NCBI GenBank assembly: GCA_011525745.1
Contig: WYBU01000015.1
Coordinates: 33,874-97,873, forward strand
DNA length: 64,000 nucleotides
Reading direction: 5' to 3'
DNA from: Planctomycetaceae bacterium
Lineage (GTDB): Bacteria; Planctomycetota; Phycisphaerae; UBA1845; UTPLA1
Part shown: positions 1-8,374 of the stretch, in pieces
Layout: each line of letters begins with the position of its first letter
Numbering within the stretch: the first letter of the stretch is position 1
Made by a program: the position numbers and the translations under genes
The notes under the pieces: generated by a model
Databases searched by the model: none
The model's input: the letters and a program-made list of their open reading frames with translations, nothing else
Told to the model about the DNA's origin: nothing

Positions 1-21
1 AATGACGATTCGCTTCAACAT
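1..21 (-). CDS. 5' end of a gene running off the left edge
   Basis: An ATG at 21-19 opens a frame reading MLKRIVI before the window ends. A good ribosome-binding site (AAGGAG on the minus strand, 31-36) lies 9 nt upstream. It would be the third gene of the minus-strand group that starts at 1693. Nothing can be said about its product. Confidence 0.4.
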
Positions 22-130
22 GGTTCGTTACTCCTTGAGTTTCGCTCAACCGTTTCCGCCATCACCGGGGATGGCACTCCATTTCTTTTTTGAGTGTTGG
101 AACTACCACTGTCCAATGCACCCGTCTTTG

Positions 131-1159
131 TCACACCAACGTTTTCGTATCTGACTCCCCCCAGTCGACGCCGTGGCGGAGTTTCCGCTTCATCTCATCG
201 AACTCGCTGGCCGAGATCGCGTCCTTGTCCAGTTCCGACAGCAGCTGCTCCAACACATCATCTGCCAGGCGAACCCGGGCGGTGAGCTTCGTCGAGCCGT
301 CGTAATCGCCACGAAAAATGAATCCCAACTGTTCCAACCCGGCGACGGCCTCGACGACCTTGCGGCAGTTGCCAGGGTAGGACTGCGGCGAGAGCAGCTG
401 AGCGAGATCGCGCACCGAAATCCCATCGAAAGGATGAATGGCCAAACCGAAAAGCTGGTCGATCAGAATCCCCTCGCACAGCACGCGCTGCACGTCATCC
501 AGGTCGTTCGCAATGGGTCCAAGCGGATCGAGGCCAGCAGGGGTGACGGCTGCCTTGGAGCGGTTGATCGCGGCCTGCCGGAGGACGGCGTCCAGGGCGC
601 CGTCGGCGGAGTATGGGGCGCAGCGATCGTCGTCGCCGAAGCCGATCTTCAATCCGCAGGCTTGGGCCGCCGCCTTGCGGAGGCGCCACTCAGCGAGCAG
701 ATCCGTCAGGCGATCACGCTTACAGCGGTAGGCCGGCGCGAGGCCGATTTTCTTGGCGCCGCCGGACACGGCCTGCGACGCTGCGCCCGCCTGATGAATA
801 AGGGCGTCGACACGAACCGACGGCTCCCGAAGGATCGCACCGATGAGGACCTCGAAGGCGATGACCTGATCGCCGACCCGCAGTTTCCGCACGATTGCAG
901 CCAGCGCCGAAGTCATGGGCATCGGATCCGCAACGACCTCGAAGCGCTCGGGGGCCGTCACGCCGTTCAGCACGGCCTGCGGCGTCGCGCTGCCGACCTG
1001 GCGCAGGCAAAGCGCCACCTCTTCCGGATAGACGAGGATGGCCGCCTTGAGGACGTGAATCGCGTCCAACCGGCTGCTGCCCTCGCTCCGAGCGATGGCC
1101 TTTCCCAGGCCGACGGCTTTGTCCGCCTTCTCATCCAGATTGACGTTGGCCTTACCCAC
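131..1159 (-). CDS. Protein with ClpN-like N-terminal repeats, unknown role
   Basis: 342 aa. The GTG start at 1159 is preceded by a strong GGAGGAG site. Residues about 10-60 (DEKADKAVGLGKAIARSEG.., then IHVLKAAIL) and about 90-125 (GDQVIAFEVLIGAILREPSV) look like two copies of the helical repeat of Clp N-terminal substrate-binding domains, but no AAA+ module follows. The C-terminal third (FGLAIHPFDGISVRDLAQLL... LEQLGFIF) reads like a winged helix. It lies 18 nt after the YbjN-like gene, so the two are probably cotranscribed. The fold assignment is by eye only and weak; an adaptor or regulator is possible. Confidence 0.55.
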   Translation of the reverse strand: MGKANVNLDEKADKAVGLGKAIARSEGSSRLDAIHVLKAAILVYPEEVALCLRQVGSATPQAVLNGVTAPERFEVVADPMPMTSALAAIVRKLRVGDQVIAFEVLIGAILREPSVRVDALIHQAGAASQAVSGGAKKIGLAPAYRCKRDRLTDLLAEWRLRKAAAQACGLKIGFGDDDRCAPYSADGALDAVLRQAAINRSKAAVTPAGLDPLGPIANDLDDVQRVLCEGILIDQLFGLAIHPFDGISVRDLAQLLSPQSYPGNCRKVVEAVAGLEQLGFIFRGDYDGSTKLTARVRLADDVLEQLLSELDKDAISASEFDEMKRKLRHGVDWGESDTKTLV

Positions 1160-1177
1160 GGGGATCTCCTCCGCGAA

Positions 1178-1693
1178 CTAGAGCGTCTCCTCGTCTTCCG
1201 CCTCCGGCACGGGCTGGCGGAACTGCTCAATGAACTTCTTCGCGACCTCCGCCGGCACGCCGGCATCGACCATCCCGACATGGGTCGCCATCAAATGGAC
1301 TTCGTGGGTAGTCTCGATGGCGATTCCCACCAGCCGGGCGAATACCTCCGGGCTGGGATCAGCCGCGCCCCCGTCCTGGCAGGCGTGGTTGATCTCGAAC
1401 ATCACCTCTCCGTCGCGGGCGTCGGTGCCCACCTTTCCGATAAGCAGGCGGTAGTTGATATCCTGCAAGATGCGGGGCAGTTCCGAGTTGGGCGAGCGAA
1501 CCTGGGCGATTTCGGGAACGCGAATCTTGAGGGCCAGCTGGCCCTCGATCGGATCGACGATCAAGACGTGCGGCTCGGCCGGATTGATGCGGTTGGCGAA
1601 GCTCGCCCGCAAGTACTGATCCTTGCAGACCTCGATCTCCTTGATCTCATCCTGCTTTTCCAGAAGTTCCTTGCACGTGTCCTTAGTGATCAT
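1178..1693 (-). CDS. YbjN-like domain protein
   Basis: 171 aa from the ATG at 1693 (MITKDTCKELL), chosen because GAGGAG lies 7 nt upstream; an in-frame ATG at 1723 has no such site. The middle holds the alternating pattern typical of YbjN / type III secretion chaperone-like folds: LQDINYRLLIGKVGTDARDGEVMF followed by a helix. Such proteins are small acidic chaperone-like factors of unclear function. It is the first gene of a minus-strand group continuing with the ClpN-like gene, which is compatible with an adaptor/chaperone pair. The family call is from pattern only. Confidence 0.55.
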   Translation of the reverse strand: MITKDTCKELLEKQDEIKEIEVCKDQYLRASFANRINPAEPHVLIVDPIEGQLALKIRVPEIAQVRSPNSELPRILQDINYRLLIGKVGTDARDGEVMFEINHACQDGGAADPSPEVFARLVGIAIETTHEVHLMATHVGMVDAGVPAEVAKKFIEQFRQPVPEAEDEETL

Positions 1694-1762
1694 GGTTATC
1701 TCCTCGCCAGGTACATTCCGCATCCATGGAAAACGACGATACGGATGCCGGGGTCAACGGTC

Positions 1763-1802
1763 GAGGGAACACGACGGAGAGCGGCGGAACGCGACCGGAG
1801 AG
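1763..1802 (+). repeat. GGAGAGCGG-type intergenic repeat, copy 1
   Basis: A 40-nt stretch beginning GAGGGAAC and containing GGAGAGCGG and CCGGAGAG. It matches 2039-2078 at 32 of 40 positions in direct orientation. An imperfect inverted relative lies at about 2100-2140 (on the minus strand it contains GGCGGAAAGGAGCGGAAC), so copy 2 could fold into a hairpin. Confidence 0.55.
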
Positions 1803-2038
1803 GCGCTGTTCGAGCACCCGCAGAGCGCGGCGCATGCCGACCCGGTCTTCGCGCCGCGCGGCGAGGCGGCTCTCGACGCTCGGGACAGCATCGTTGCCGC
1901 CGAGAAGTTGGAACCGCGCACCGGCATCTCCCCTCGTTCTGTCCAAGCGTGTTCTCCACGCCGCGCTCGACCGCTGATGCTTGCTCCCAGATCGGGCACG
2001 TTCGCGTCGGCTATTGTCCTCCCCCAGCACCACCAGCC

Positions 2039-2078
2039 CAGGGAACGCAAAGGAGAGCGGTGGAACTTGGCCGGAGAG
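2039..2078 (+). repeat. GGAGAGCGG-type intergenic repeat, copy 2
   Basis: Second copy of the 40-nt repeat at 1763-1802, 32 of 40 identical. It lies about 120 nt upstream of the symporter start and next to an imperfect inverted relative, so it may be part of a folded leader or an interspersed genomic repeat. Confidence 0.55.
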
Positions 2079-2196
2079 TCTGACCCCCCTGCATTCCCGC
2101 CCTGTTCCGCTCCTTTCCGCCGCATTCCGTTCACGCCTCCGCCGAACAGCCGTATCCTGCTGGCAGACTCGACGAGCTGCCTCTGGGAGCGGAACC

Positions 2197-3645
2197 GTGG
2201 AAAACAACTGGAACATCACAGCGATCGGCGTGTTCTTCATCGTGCTGGTCGCGACGTACCTCATCGCGTGGAAGGGCCGCCGTGATGCAGGCGACGAGGC
2301 CGAACAGCAAATTGGCAAGCAGCGTCTAAACCGGTGGCTGGTTGGTCTTAGCGCCGGCGCAGCTGCGAATAGCGGGTTCGTTGTCACCGGAGCCGTCGGG
2401 CTGGGCTATTCCTATGGCGTCCACTGGCTCCTGCTGCCGTTTGGCTGGTTCCTCGGCGACCTCGTTTTCTGGACGTTCTTCCCCCATCGCATCAACGCCT
2501 ACGGTGCCCGCACGAGCGCGACAACGCTGGCGGACATCATCACGCATGGCCTCCCAATCGGACGACTTCACCCGCTCACACTTGCATGTTCCGCGATCGT
2601 CGTGCTGTGTCTTGGGGGCTATACCATGGCGCAATGGGTTGCGGGTCAGAAATTCCTCGAAGGCGCCTTCGGGATCTCTGGGCACTCGACACTCCTCATC
2701 TTCGCCGCGGTGATCATCGCCTACTCCGCCCTCGGCCGCTTCCGCGGCTCAGTCTACGTTGACACGCTGCAGGCAGCGACACGCATCCTTGGAACGTTCA
2801 TCGCGCTGGGTACGGTGTGCTGGGTGGCAGCGCGCGATCCGGCCAGCGTTGCTGAGCGCATTCGGAGTGCTGGCGAGGGCTTCCTAGACCCGTTGGGTGG
2901 CGGCACCGTTGCATCTGCGGTCGGATTCGTCCTTGGGTACGCTGCCGCGGCGCTCGGATTCGGATTGGCCCAACCCCAGGTAACGTCGCGGTATCTGGCA
3001 GCCAGCAATCCCCGCGAGGCCCGAGCAGCCCGGTGGATTTACATGGGTTATGTTCAGTTGACTTGGGCCACCATGACGCTCTTCGGCGTCCTCCTCCGTG
3101 GGGTGATGCCCAACCTTCCCGATCCCGAGAAGGGCCTGACGGTGTTCGTCAGCGCGACCCTACCAGCAGTTTTCGTGGGACTGATCCTCGCGGACATCTT
3201 CGGCGCCATCGCCTCGACGGGGAACAGCCTCCTCGTGGCAATGGCCCAAGCGGCCCGCGACCTGTTCCCCGGAGGCAATCGCCGAGCCCGCATCGAGTGG
3301 TTGGTGGTTGGGCTGGGGCTGGCTACCATGTTGGCGGCTTGGGGCCTTGAGAGCCAGACGACCGTGTTTGGGTTGGCGATTACATCCGTCTCATTCATGG
3401 CGGCTGGCCTGGCCCCGGCGGTTGCTATCAAGGTGCTCGGGTGGCGCCACTCCGCGTCTACTCTCACGGCAGGCGTCTTCGTGGGGATCGGCGCGGCTGT
3501 CGCGTGGAATCTGGGAGGGCTGTCCGGGGCGCTTAACGAGGCGGCCGTTGGCATTCCCCTAGGCTTCCTCGTAAACGCCGTCCTCGCCCGCCAACTGCCG
3601 CCGCGAACGCTCGTGTCGTCTTTCCCGAGTGAGGAGACCGCATGA
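2197..3645 (+). CDS. Sodium:solute symporter (SSS family)
   Basis: 482 aa from a GTG at 2197 after GGGAGC; upstream codons in frame look non-coding. The protein is almost entirely hydrophobic helices, starting ITAIGVFFIVLVATYLIAW, with the SSS-like stretches SAGAAANSGFVVTGAVGLGYSYG and FGLAQPQVTSRYLAA and a conserved IFGAIASTGNSLLVAMA segment, as in PutP-type sodium/substrate symporters. Substrate unknown. The stop overlaps the start of the next gene by 4 nt (ATGA), so the transporter and the EgtD-like methyltransferase are translationally coupled. The family is clear; the substrate is not. Confidence 0.85.
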   Translation: MENNWNITAIGVFFIVLVATYLIAWKGRRDAGDEAEQQIGKQRLNRWLVGLSAGAAANSGFVVTGAVGLGYSYGVHWLLLPFGWFLGDLVFWTFFPHRINAYGARTSATTLADIITHGLPIGRLHPLTLACSAIVVLCLGGYTMAQWVAGQKFLEGAFGISGHSTLLIFAAVIIAYSALGRFRGSVYVDTLQAATRILGTFIALGTVCWVAARDPASVAERIRSAGEGFLDPLGGGTVASAVGFVLGYAAAALGFGLAQPQVTSRYLAASNPREARAARWIYMGYVQLTWATMTLFGVLLRGVMPNLPDPEKGLTVFVSATLPAVFVGLILADIFGAIASTGNSLLVAMAQAARDLFPGGNRRARIEWLVVGLGLATMLAAWGLESQTTVFGLAITSVSFMAAGLAPAVAIKVLGWRHSASTLTAGVFVGIGAAVAWNLGGLSGALNEAAVGIPLGFLVNAVLARQLPPRTLVSSFPSEETA

Positions 3646-5141
3646 TCCGCCAATCGACAAGCAAACGCGTGGGGATTCGTGATTGGCTGGCCAAGAGAGA
3701 ACTGCTCAAGGCGCTCTACGGCTGTTCCACGGTTAAGGGCCTCTTCTTGACCATGGTTTCCAGTTGTTACAAGAACAATTTGCCATCATCACCTCCACGC
3801 AGTCGCAACGACAGCGGAACCACATTCCTTGAAGCTGTACTCGACGCTCAGCGGCGTTGGGTGAGCAGCAGACCGACGGATGACATGTATTTGCAACTGT
3901 GGGAGAGAATCCGAAGCGATCTGAATCTGGACTGTGTCGTCGTTAAGTTGTTCGAGTGCTCGTTCGAGGAGTTTGTTGACCTTCTTGGCAACCAGGTGCT
4001 GCGGGATTATGCGGAGGCGCTTGCTGAGGACACGGATTCCCCGCTGACCGATGCCCAAAGAAGAAAGTTACTGACGCTGTTTAGCGGCGCGTCGCTCCCA
4101 GCTCCCGGTTACGGCTACTGTGTGCATCGAGACCGAAGGACGCACTACGAAAGCTCACTTTCGGCGCTACAAGACGGCCGGTATCCCATCTGGCGATTCT
4201 ATAACGCGCCGGAGGCCGCCAGAGCATGGACTACCTTAATCGAGAGCGAGAACTATCGCATGTACTTGGACTGCCTGTGCTCGCTCAAGCAGTTTGTTCA
4301 GGAGGCGCAGTGGATCGGGGCTCTTAGGGAGCGTCGGTACAACGCCGCTGTGAGTCTAGCGGGCGGGGGCTCTCCGGAGAAGGATCTAGTGCTTGTGAAG
4401 AGCCTTGTAAAGGCATTAGATGACCATCGCGGAGAGATCGAGTATACCATTGTCGACATCAGCGATGCGATGATTCATGAAACGGAGCGTTTTCTTGGCC
4501 CGCGCCTACGAAGTGAACAACTGAATCGTGTTCGTGTCACCGACCTCAGTCTGGATATCTTGCAACTCGAAGGACGATTCGTGCGCGGCGATTCGTGGCA
4601 GCATGTGGTGTGGGCGATCCTTGGCGGGACCATCGGCAATCTGCCGGAGCGGGAGTTCTTCAGGTCCCTCAAGGAGCCCTCGAGGAGCGGTGATCTGCTT
4701 ATAGTCGGGCTGGATACCCATGACGACGAGGGATGGGAGCAATTCGAGAGGCGAATGAAGGGGCAGTACGGATGCAAGGAACTGGATTTCCTGCTTGAAG
4801 CGCAGCCGCGTAGGATCGGACAGGCCGCCATGCCGATCCCGGTCGAGGACAGCGAGGTGCCGAATGCAGTCGAGCGCTCGCGGTCATGCGTCGATGGACC
4901 AATTGTGGAGGTAGGCGTCCGGAAACGTGCGGATGGGGATCCGGACCACCATGTCTGCAATTCATGGATCGCTGAGTTCAAGTATCGATCTGACGACAGG
5001 AGCAAGGTGCTGGGTTCGACACGCTACGTGCTCGCGGAATTCCTCGCGTTCGCGCGAGAAGTTGGTGGATGGGAACATGTCGGCACCACAGCAGCACCAG
5101 ACGGATCGACCTTTCGGCAGTTGCTGCTCCGACGGATCTAA
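3642..5141 (+). CDS. EgtD-like SAM-dependent methyltransferase
   Basis: 499 aa. The C-terminal half resembles the histidine-specific methyltransferase domain (EgtD type): AVSLAGGGSPEKDLVLVKSL near residue 235, IEYTIVDISDAMIHE near 270, a WAILGGTIGNLPEREF element near 325 and LLIVGLDTHDD near 350, equivalent to the SAM-binding GxGxxEK, D/S and SIGN motifs of that family. The N-terminal 200 residues are not recognised. It is coupled to a sodium symporter, suggesting a methylated amino acid or imported amine, but no ergothioneine sulfoxide-synthase gene is nearby. Family moderately sure; substrate unknown. Confidence 0.6.
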   Translation: MIRQSTSKRVGIRDWLAKRELLKALYGCSTVKGLFLTMVSSCYKNNLPSSPPRSRNDSGTTFLEAVLDAQRRWVSSRPTDDMYLQLWERIRSDLNLDCVVVKLFECSFEEFVDLLGNQVLRDYAEALAEDTDSPLTDAQRRKLLTLFSGASLPAPGYGYCVHRDRRTHYESSLSALQDGRYPIWRFYNAPEAARAWTTLIESENYRMYLDCLCSLKQFVQEAQWIGALRERRYNAAVSLAGGGSPEKDLVLVKSLVKALDDHRGEIEYTIVDISDAMIHETERFLGPRLRSEQLNRVRVTDLSLDILQLEGRFVRGDSWQHVVWAILGGTIGNLPEREFFRSLKEPSRSGDLLIVGLDTHDDEGWEQFERRMKGQYGCKELDFLLEAQPRRIGQAAMPIPVEDSEVPNAVERSRSCVDGPIVEVGVRKRADGDPDHHVCNSWIAEFKYRSDDRSKVLGSTRYVLAEFLAFAREVGGWEHVGTTAAPDGSTFRQLLLRRI

Positions 5142-5200
5142 CCGCCGTCCAGGCCGTTTAGGATCGTTCGAGAGTTGTGAGCGAGGTGTGTGGGTGCATT

Positions 5201-5854
5201 ATGGGAGATCAACCCGGCTCCGGGCCGAAGAACCCGTTCTCCAGTAACAGGCTGGATTGGAACAACCAGGTCGAAGGCACTTCAGGCGAGGAACCGCACG
5301 GTAGGCCCGACCCAGGCGGGGCGCCTAATCGTTTGGCAGGCTTATCAGGAGGTCCCGCCCGGCGTACGGTGACGTTTCGCTGCGCCAAAACCAATGCCCA
5401 TTTCGTTGTCGCTTTTGAGCGCCGATCAACAAACGGGAAATTCGCGGTAGCGGAGATTGGCGCCAGTTCAGCCGGACCAACAACCGAGCAGTGCCGGCTA
5501 CTCAATTCGAGCCCATTCGAGGCGGCGGAGTTTGACTTTACCGGGTGGTACTGCCCTGTATGCATGCATGGGCGATCTGCAGAACCGCTCGATGCGTTTG
5601 TTCAGTGCAGCAGGTGCGGCGAATTGGTTTGTGGAGCGCGAATCCATCTGAGCGCAGGCGGCGAAAAGATGTTTAGATGCCGTGACGCCTGTGGCAACGA
5701 AAGCACAGTCGCTGGCGTGATCAAGTCGCTCGCCGGGACCTCGGTGGAGCGAGCTAAGTGTGGGCTTGCCGCGCCGCAATCGAAGGGCGTGATGATGCCA
5801 GAGCAGCCGATACCGCCGAGTCAACGCGGAGCCCGCGGAGGTCTCACGCTTTGA
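5201..5854 (+). CDS. Zinc-ribbon protein of unknown function
   Basis: 217 aa from the ATG at 5201; a GTG at 5177 is an alternative start. The N-terminus is low-complexity and Pro/Gly-rich. The C-terminal half carries paired cysteine knuckles: WYCPVC (about residue 121), QCSRCGELVCG (about 140) and FRCRDACG (about 160), suggesting one or two structural zinc ribbons like those after vWA/TerY-type domains. No catalytic motif. It follows the EgtD-like gene by 59 nt on the same strand. Confidence 0.55.
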   Translation: MGDQPGSGPKNPFSSNRLDWNNQVEGTSGEEPHGRPDPGGAPNRLAGLSGGPARRTVTFRCAKTNAHFVVAFERRSTNGKFAVAEIGASSAGPTTEQCRLLNSSPFEAAEFDFTGWYCPVCMHGRSAEPLDAFVQCSRCGELVCGARIHLSAGGEKMFRCRDACGNESTVAGVIKSLAGTSVERAKCGLAAPQSKGVMMPEQPIPPSQRGARGGLTL

Positions 5855-5891
5855 TCTTTGATCCGAGGCCTGCGGCGGGAAAGTTAGCAAG

Positions 5892-7829
5892 TCATGGTCC
5901 CTGATAGTATGGGATCAAGCTTGGAGCAGTAGGCTCTCCAGCGAGTCGTCGCTCGGAGAAGTTCACGAGTGTTTCTGTCGGTTCAACGAGGTCTGAGTCG
6001 ATAAGCAAGAACTGTGTCGGATTCCCAGTTGACGCGCTCGCAATCCGGTATATCTCACGATAGAGCGACTGCACCAGCTCGGGATTTTCGTCGTCACTGA
6101 TATTCTTTGTCGGACTATCGATGATCAGCACCGTTGGGATGGGCATGTCTCGCTCGCGAGCGACTTCGTGAACTGCCAGCGCGTAGCACACATTGAAGAG
6201 CGTTTTCTTTCCGCCACTGCCGGTATCCCAGAAGCCCCACTCCTGCCCACCATGAACGACAGTCGGCTTCCAGCTTCGTGGATCGAGGACCACTTCGTCA
6301 TCATCCGACACTCCGGGGAAACCCACAGCAAGCATTATCTGCTTGAACCTGTCTGCGACGGACCGAACGTTTTCGTCAGCATCTCGCAGGCGTAGCCGCT
6401 CCTCTTCAATTGAGCTACGGAGACGGTCGATGCGCCCCTGCAAGCTACCAGCATTTTCTTCAAGCTCGTTGATGGCACGGGGCATGGCCTGCAGCCGATC
6501 GAGGGAGCGCAGCCGTTCTGCAAGGGTGGCAATCTCCCGATCGACAACACGGATACTCTCAACGAAGGCTGAGTCATACCGTGCCAATTCACTCTGTAGC
6601 TGCTGATCCAGGCGAGCCTTTTCAGACGTCGTCCGCTCAAGCTGCCTCAACGATCGCTCAAGCGCTCGATTCCGACGGGCGATGGAGTCTCCGATCTGGT
6701 CGATGCGATCGTTCAGTTCGCGGCGAGTGGCCTCCAACTCCACGCTGGACCTCGCAGCATCACGCATTGCTGGATTCCCGCAGAGCATGCAAGCTTCGGC
6801 GGAGTCGGGCCGGTCGCTTATGTCAACTCCACACTGTGGGCACCGAGAGTATTTGACTCCTTCGAGCACTCGCCCGGCTTGTTCCGATCTGTCGGCCTTC
6901 ACTTTGGCTGTGATGAGTTCCGCCCTCAATGCCTCGTGCTCTGCCAGAGCCATTTGGGATGCTGAGATAGACTCCTGCAGATCCGAGACTTGGGCGCTCA
7001 ACTCGCGCAGCCGATGCCGCAGTTCGTCAGTCGGGTGAATTCGGGTCTGGCGTTCCTGTTCCAGCCTGGAACGGCGGGATTCTGCTTCGTGTAGCTCGCC
7101 TTGCGCTGCCTCTATCTGGCCCGCTACATCCAGCTCCGAACCAAGCTCGAAGCGGTCCATGAAGCGACGAATTTGTGCCACTGCCTCACGCGTCCCTTGT
7201 TGCTCGTCAACAGTCCGATACAGATCGGCTTCAAGCTCGCTGAGCCGTTCCGAGTACAGACCGGTGAAGAAGCGCATCGCGTCCTGGCTCTTGCGACCGC
7301 GGAACGGGTCCTCTAGTCGAAAAAAGGAGGAATCGAGATGTGTCTGGTCCAGATAACAGTATCGCCAGATATCTCGGAAGCTGAGCCGGATCATTGGAGA
7401 GTCGGGGTCGCGCGTTCTTTGACGCACCCTGATCGGCGTTACACCCGATAGGCGAAACAGCAGGTCGCTCAGATTGAAAATATCGTCCCTGACGATAGGC
7501 GCATGAGTCGGAGAAATGGGTGCGTTGACCGATCCGATCTCGTTCTCGCCATGAGCCCAAGTTACGCGTACGGCCTGGGTGTCCTCCGCGCCGCGCTCCA
7601 ACGTGCATTCGAAATCCCCGAGCTGAACTGACAGAATCGCAGCAACGAACTCCTGCTGAATCGCTGGTGTGCGTTCGAGGTCGCCGCCTAGGCAGTAGTC
7701 GATGAGACGTGCGACCGTCGACTTGCCTGTGCCAACCGGCCCATACAGGAACGTTACCGACCCGGAGAAGTCTAGCCGCTCCGTCGACTGACGCGTACGC
7801 ACCAGGAGATGCCGCAGCCCCATTCTCAT
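5892..7829 (-). CDS. SMC/Rad50-like ATPase of an ABC three-component (ABC-3C) system
   Basis: 645 aa. Walker A GPVGTGKS at residues 30-37, long coiled coils flanking a zinc-hook-like CPQCG...CMLCG element near 330-350, an ABC signature-like WDTGSGGKKT near 540, and Walker B VLIIDSPTKN near 568. This architecture fits the DUF3732-type ATPase of ABC-3C conflict systems, in which an ABC ATPase works with a small middle component and a variable effector. The start overlaps the middle-component stop (ATGA), and the effector precedes that. The likely role is the DNA-sensing or clamp subunit of the effector complex. ATPase call sure; system call fairly sure from the three-gene context. Confidence 0.82.
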   Translation of the reverse strand: MRMGLRHLLVRTRQSTERLDFSGSVTFLYGPVGTGKSTVARLIDYCLGGDLERTPAIQQEFVAAILSVQLGDFECTLERGAEDTQAVRVTWAHGENEIGSVNAPISPTHAPIVRDDIFNLSDLLFRLSGVTPIRVRQRTRDPDSPMIRLSFRDIWRYCYLDQTHLDSSFFRLEDPFRGRKSQDAMRFFTGLYSERLSELEADLYRTVDEQQGTREAVAQIRRFMDRFELGSELDVAGQIEAAQGELHEAESRRSRLEQERQTRIHPTDELRHRLRELSAQVSDLQESISASQMALAEHEALRAELITAKVKADRSEQAGRVLEGVKYSRCPQCGVDISDRPDSAEACMLCGNPAMRDAARSSVELEATRRELNDRIDQIGDSIARRNRALERSLRQLERTTSEKARLDQQLQSELARYDSAFVESIRVVDREIATLAERLRSLDRLQAMPRAINELEENAGSLQGRIDRLRSSIEEERLRLRDADENVRSVADRFKQIMLAVGFPGVSDDDEVVLDPRSWKPTVVHGGQEWGFWDTGSGGKKTLFNVCYALAVHEVARERDMPIPTVLIIDSPTKNISDDENPELVQSLYREIYRIASASTGNPTQFLLIDSDLVEPTETLVNFSERRLAGEPTAPSLIPYYQGP

Positions 7830-8374
7830 GGGCGGATTGCCTCGTTCGATCGCAGCGTGACGATTTCCGGAAACGTGTCGTAGATGAAACGCATCAGGTT
7901 CGTCGCCGTCATGTCAAAATGCCGCTTGAGAAGACTAGCACGACGGGCGTATGCGTCGAACATCGGATCGGCCATTAGGCCCGCCGCAACAGTCCGGCCT
8001 CTCTCGGTTGCAGCGATGACGACCTTGCGCCCCTCGATGGCGATGGACGCGAGGCCCTTGCTGACCAGAATATTCAGGAACTCTCGGTATCGGTGGTCCC
8101 AGGGGCCGAAACGATAACGGACCATTTCTGATTCGACGCTTATACGCTCATGGTCTTCCAACTGAACGTCACGCGTTGAATGGGATTTCGCGGCCAACGC
8201 GCGTTCCAGCATGACAGGGTAGCGAAGCAGGAAGTCGAGTTTGGCGAGTTTCGTCAGCCCTTCGACATGACCCGTACCGTCCGGACCAGAAAAGGTCGCG
8301 AGCAGGACAAGAAGTCTAGCCGCGTGAAGGTCGGGAGCGGCATCAAGCTCGGCGATGGTTTCAACGAGGTCCAT
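7826..8374 (-). CDS. ABC-3C middle component
   Basis: 182 aa from the ATG at 8374 (MDLVETIAELDAAPDLHAARLL), which overlaps the effector stop as TAATG. The protein is helical with a winged-helix-like core: GLTKLAKLDFLLRYPVMLERAL, RYRFGPWDHRYREFLNILVSKGLASI, then VVIAATERGRTVA. The KLDFLLRYP and FGPWDHRY elements are what I expect of ABC-3C middle components. The family is thought to bridge the ABC ATPase and the effector. Overlap at both ends implies equimolar translation. A few longer in-frame starts exist upstream inside the effector gene. Confidence 0.72.
   Translation of the reverse strand: MDLVETIAELDAAPDLHAARLLVLLATFSGPDGTGHVEGLTKLAKLDFLLRYPVMLERALAAKSHSTRDVQLEDHERISVESEMVRYRFGPWDHRYREFLNILVSKGLASIAIEGRKVVIAATERGRTVAAGLMADPMFDAYARRASLLKRHFDMTATNLMRFIYDTFPEIVTLRSNEAIRP

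Larger units (their letters stand above)
1694..2196. other. Gene-free divergent region with a repeat pair
   Basis: About 500 nt between the minus-strand YbjN-like gene and the plus-strand symporter. I find no convincing gene. It holds two imperfect copies of a roughly 40-nt repeat (listed separately) and probably both divergent promoters, but no clear -35/-10 pair stands out. Confidence 0.5.

Noticed and set aside
173..2083. 636-codon plus-strand ORF over the left genes
   Set aside because: It is antisense to the ClpN-like and YbjN-like genes, and those have strong ribosome-binding sites and domain-like sequence; the plus frame reads as a GC-rich shadow.
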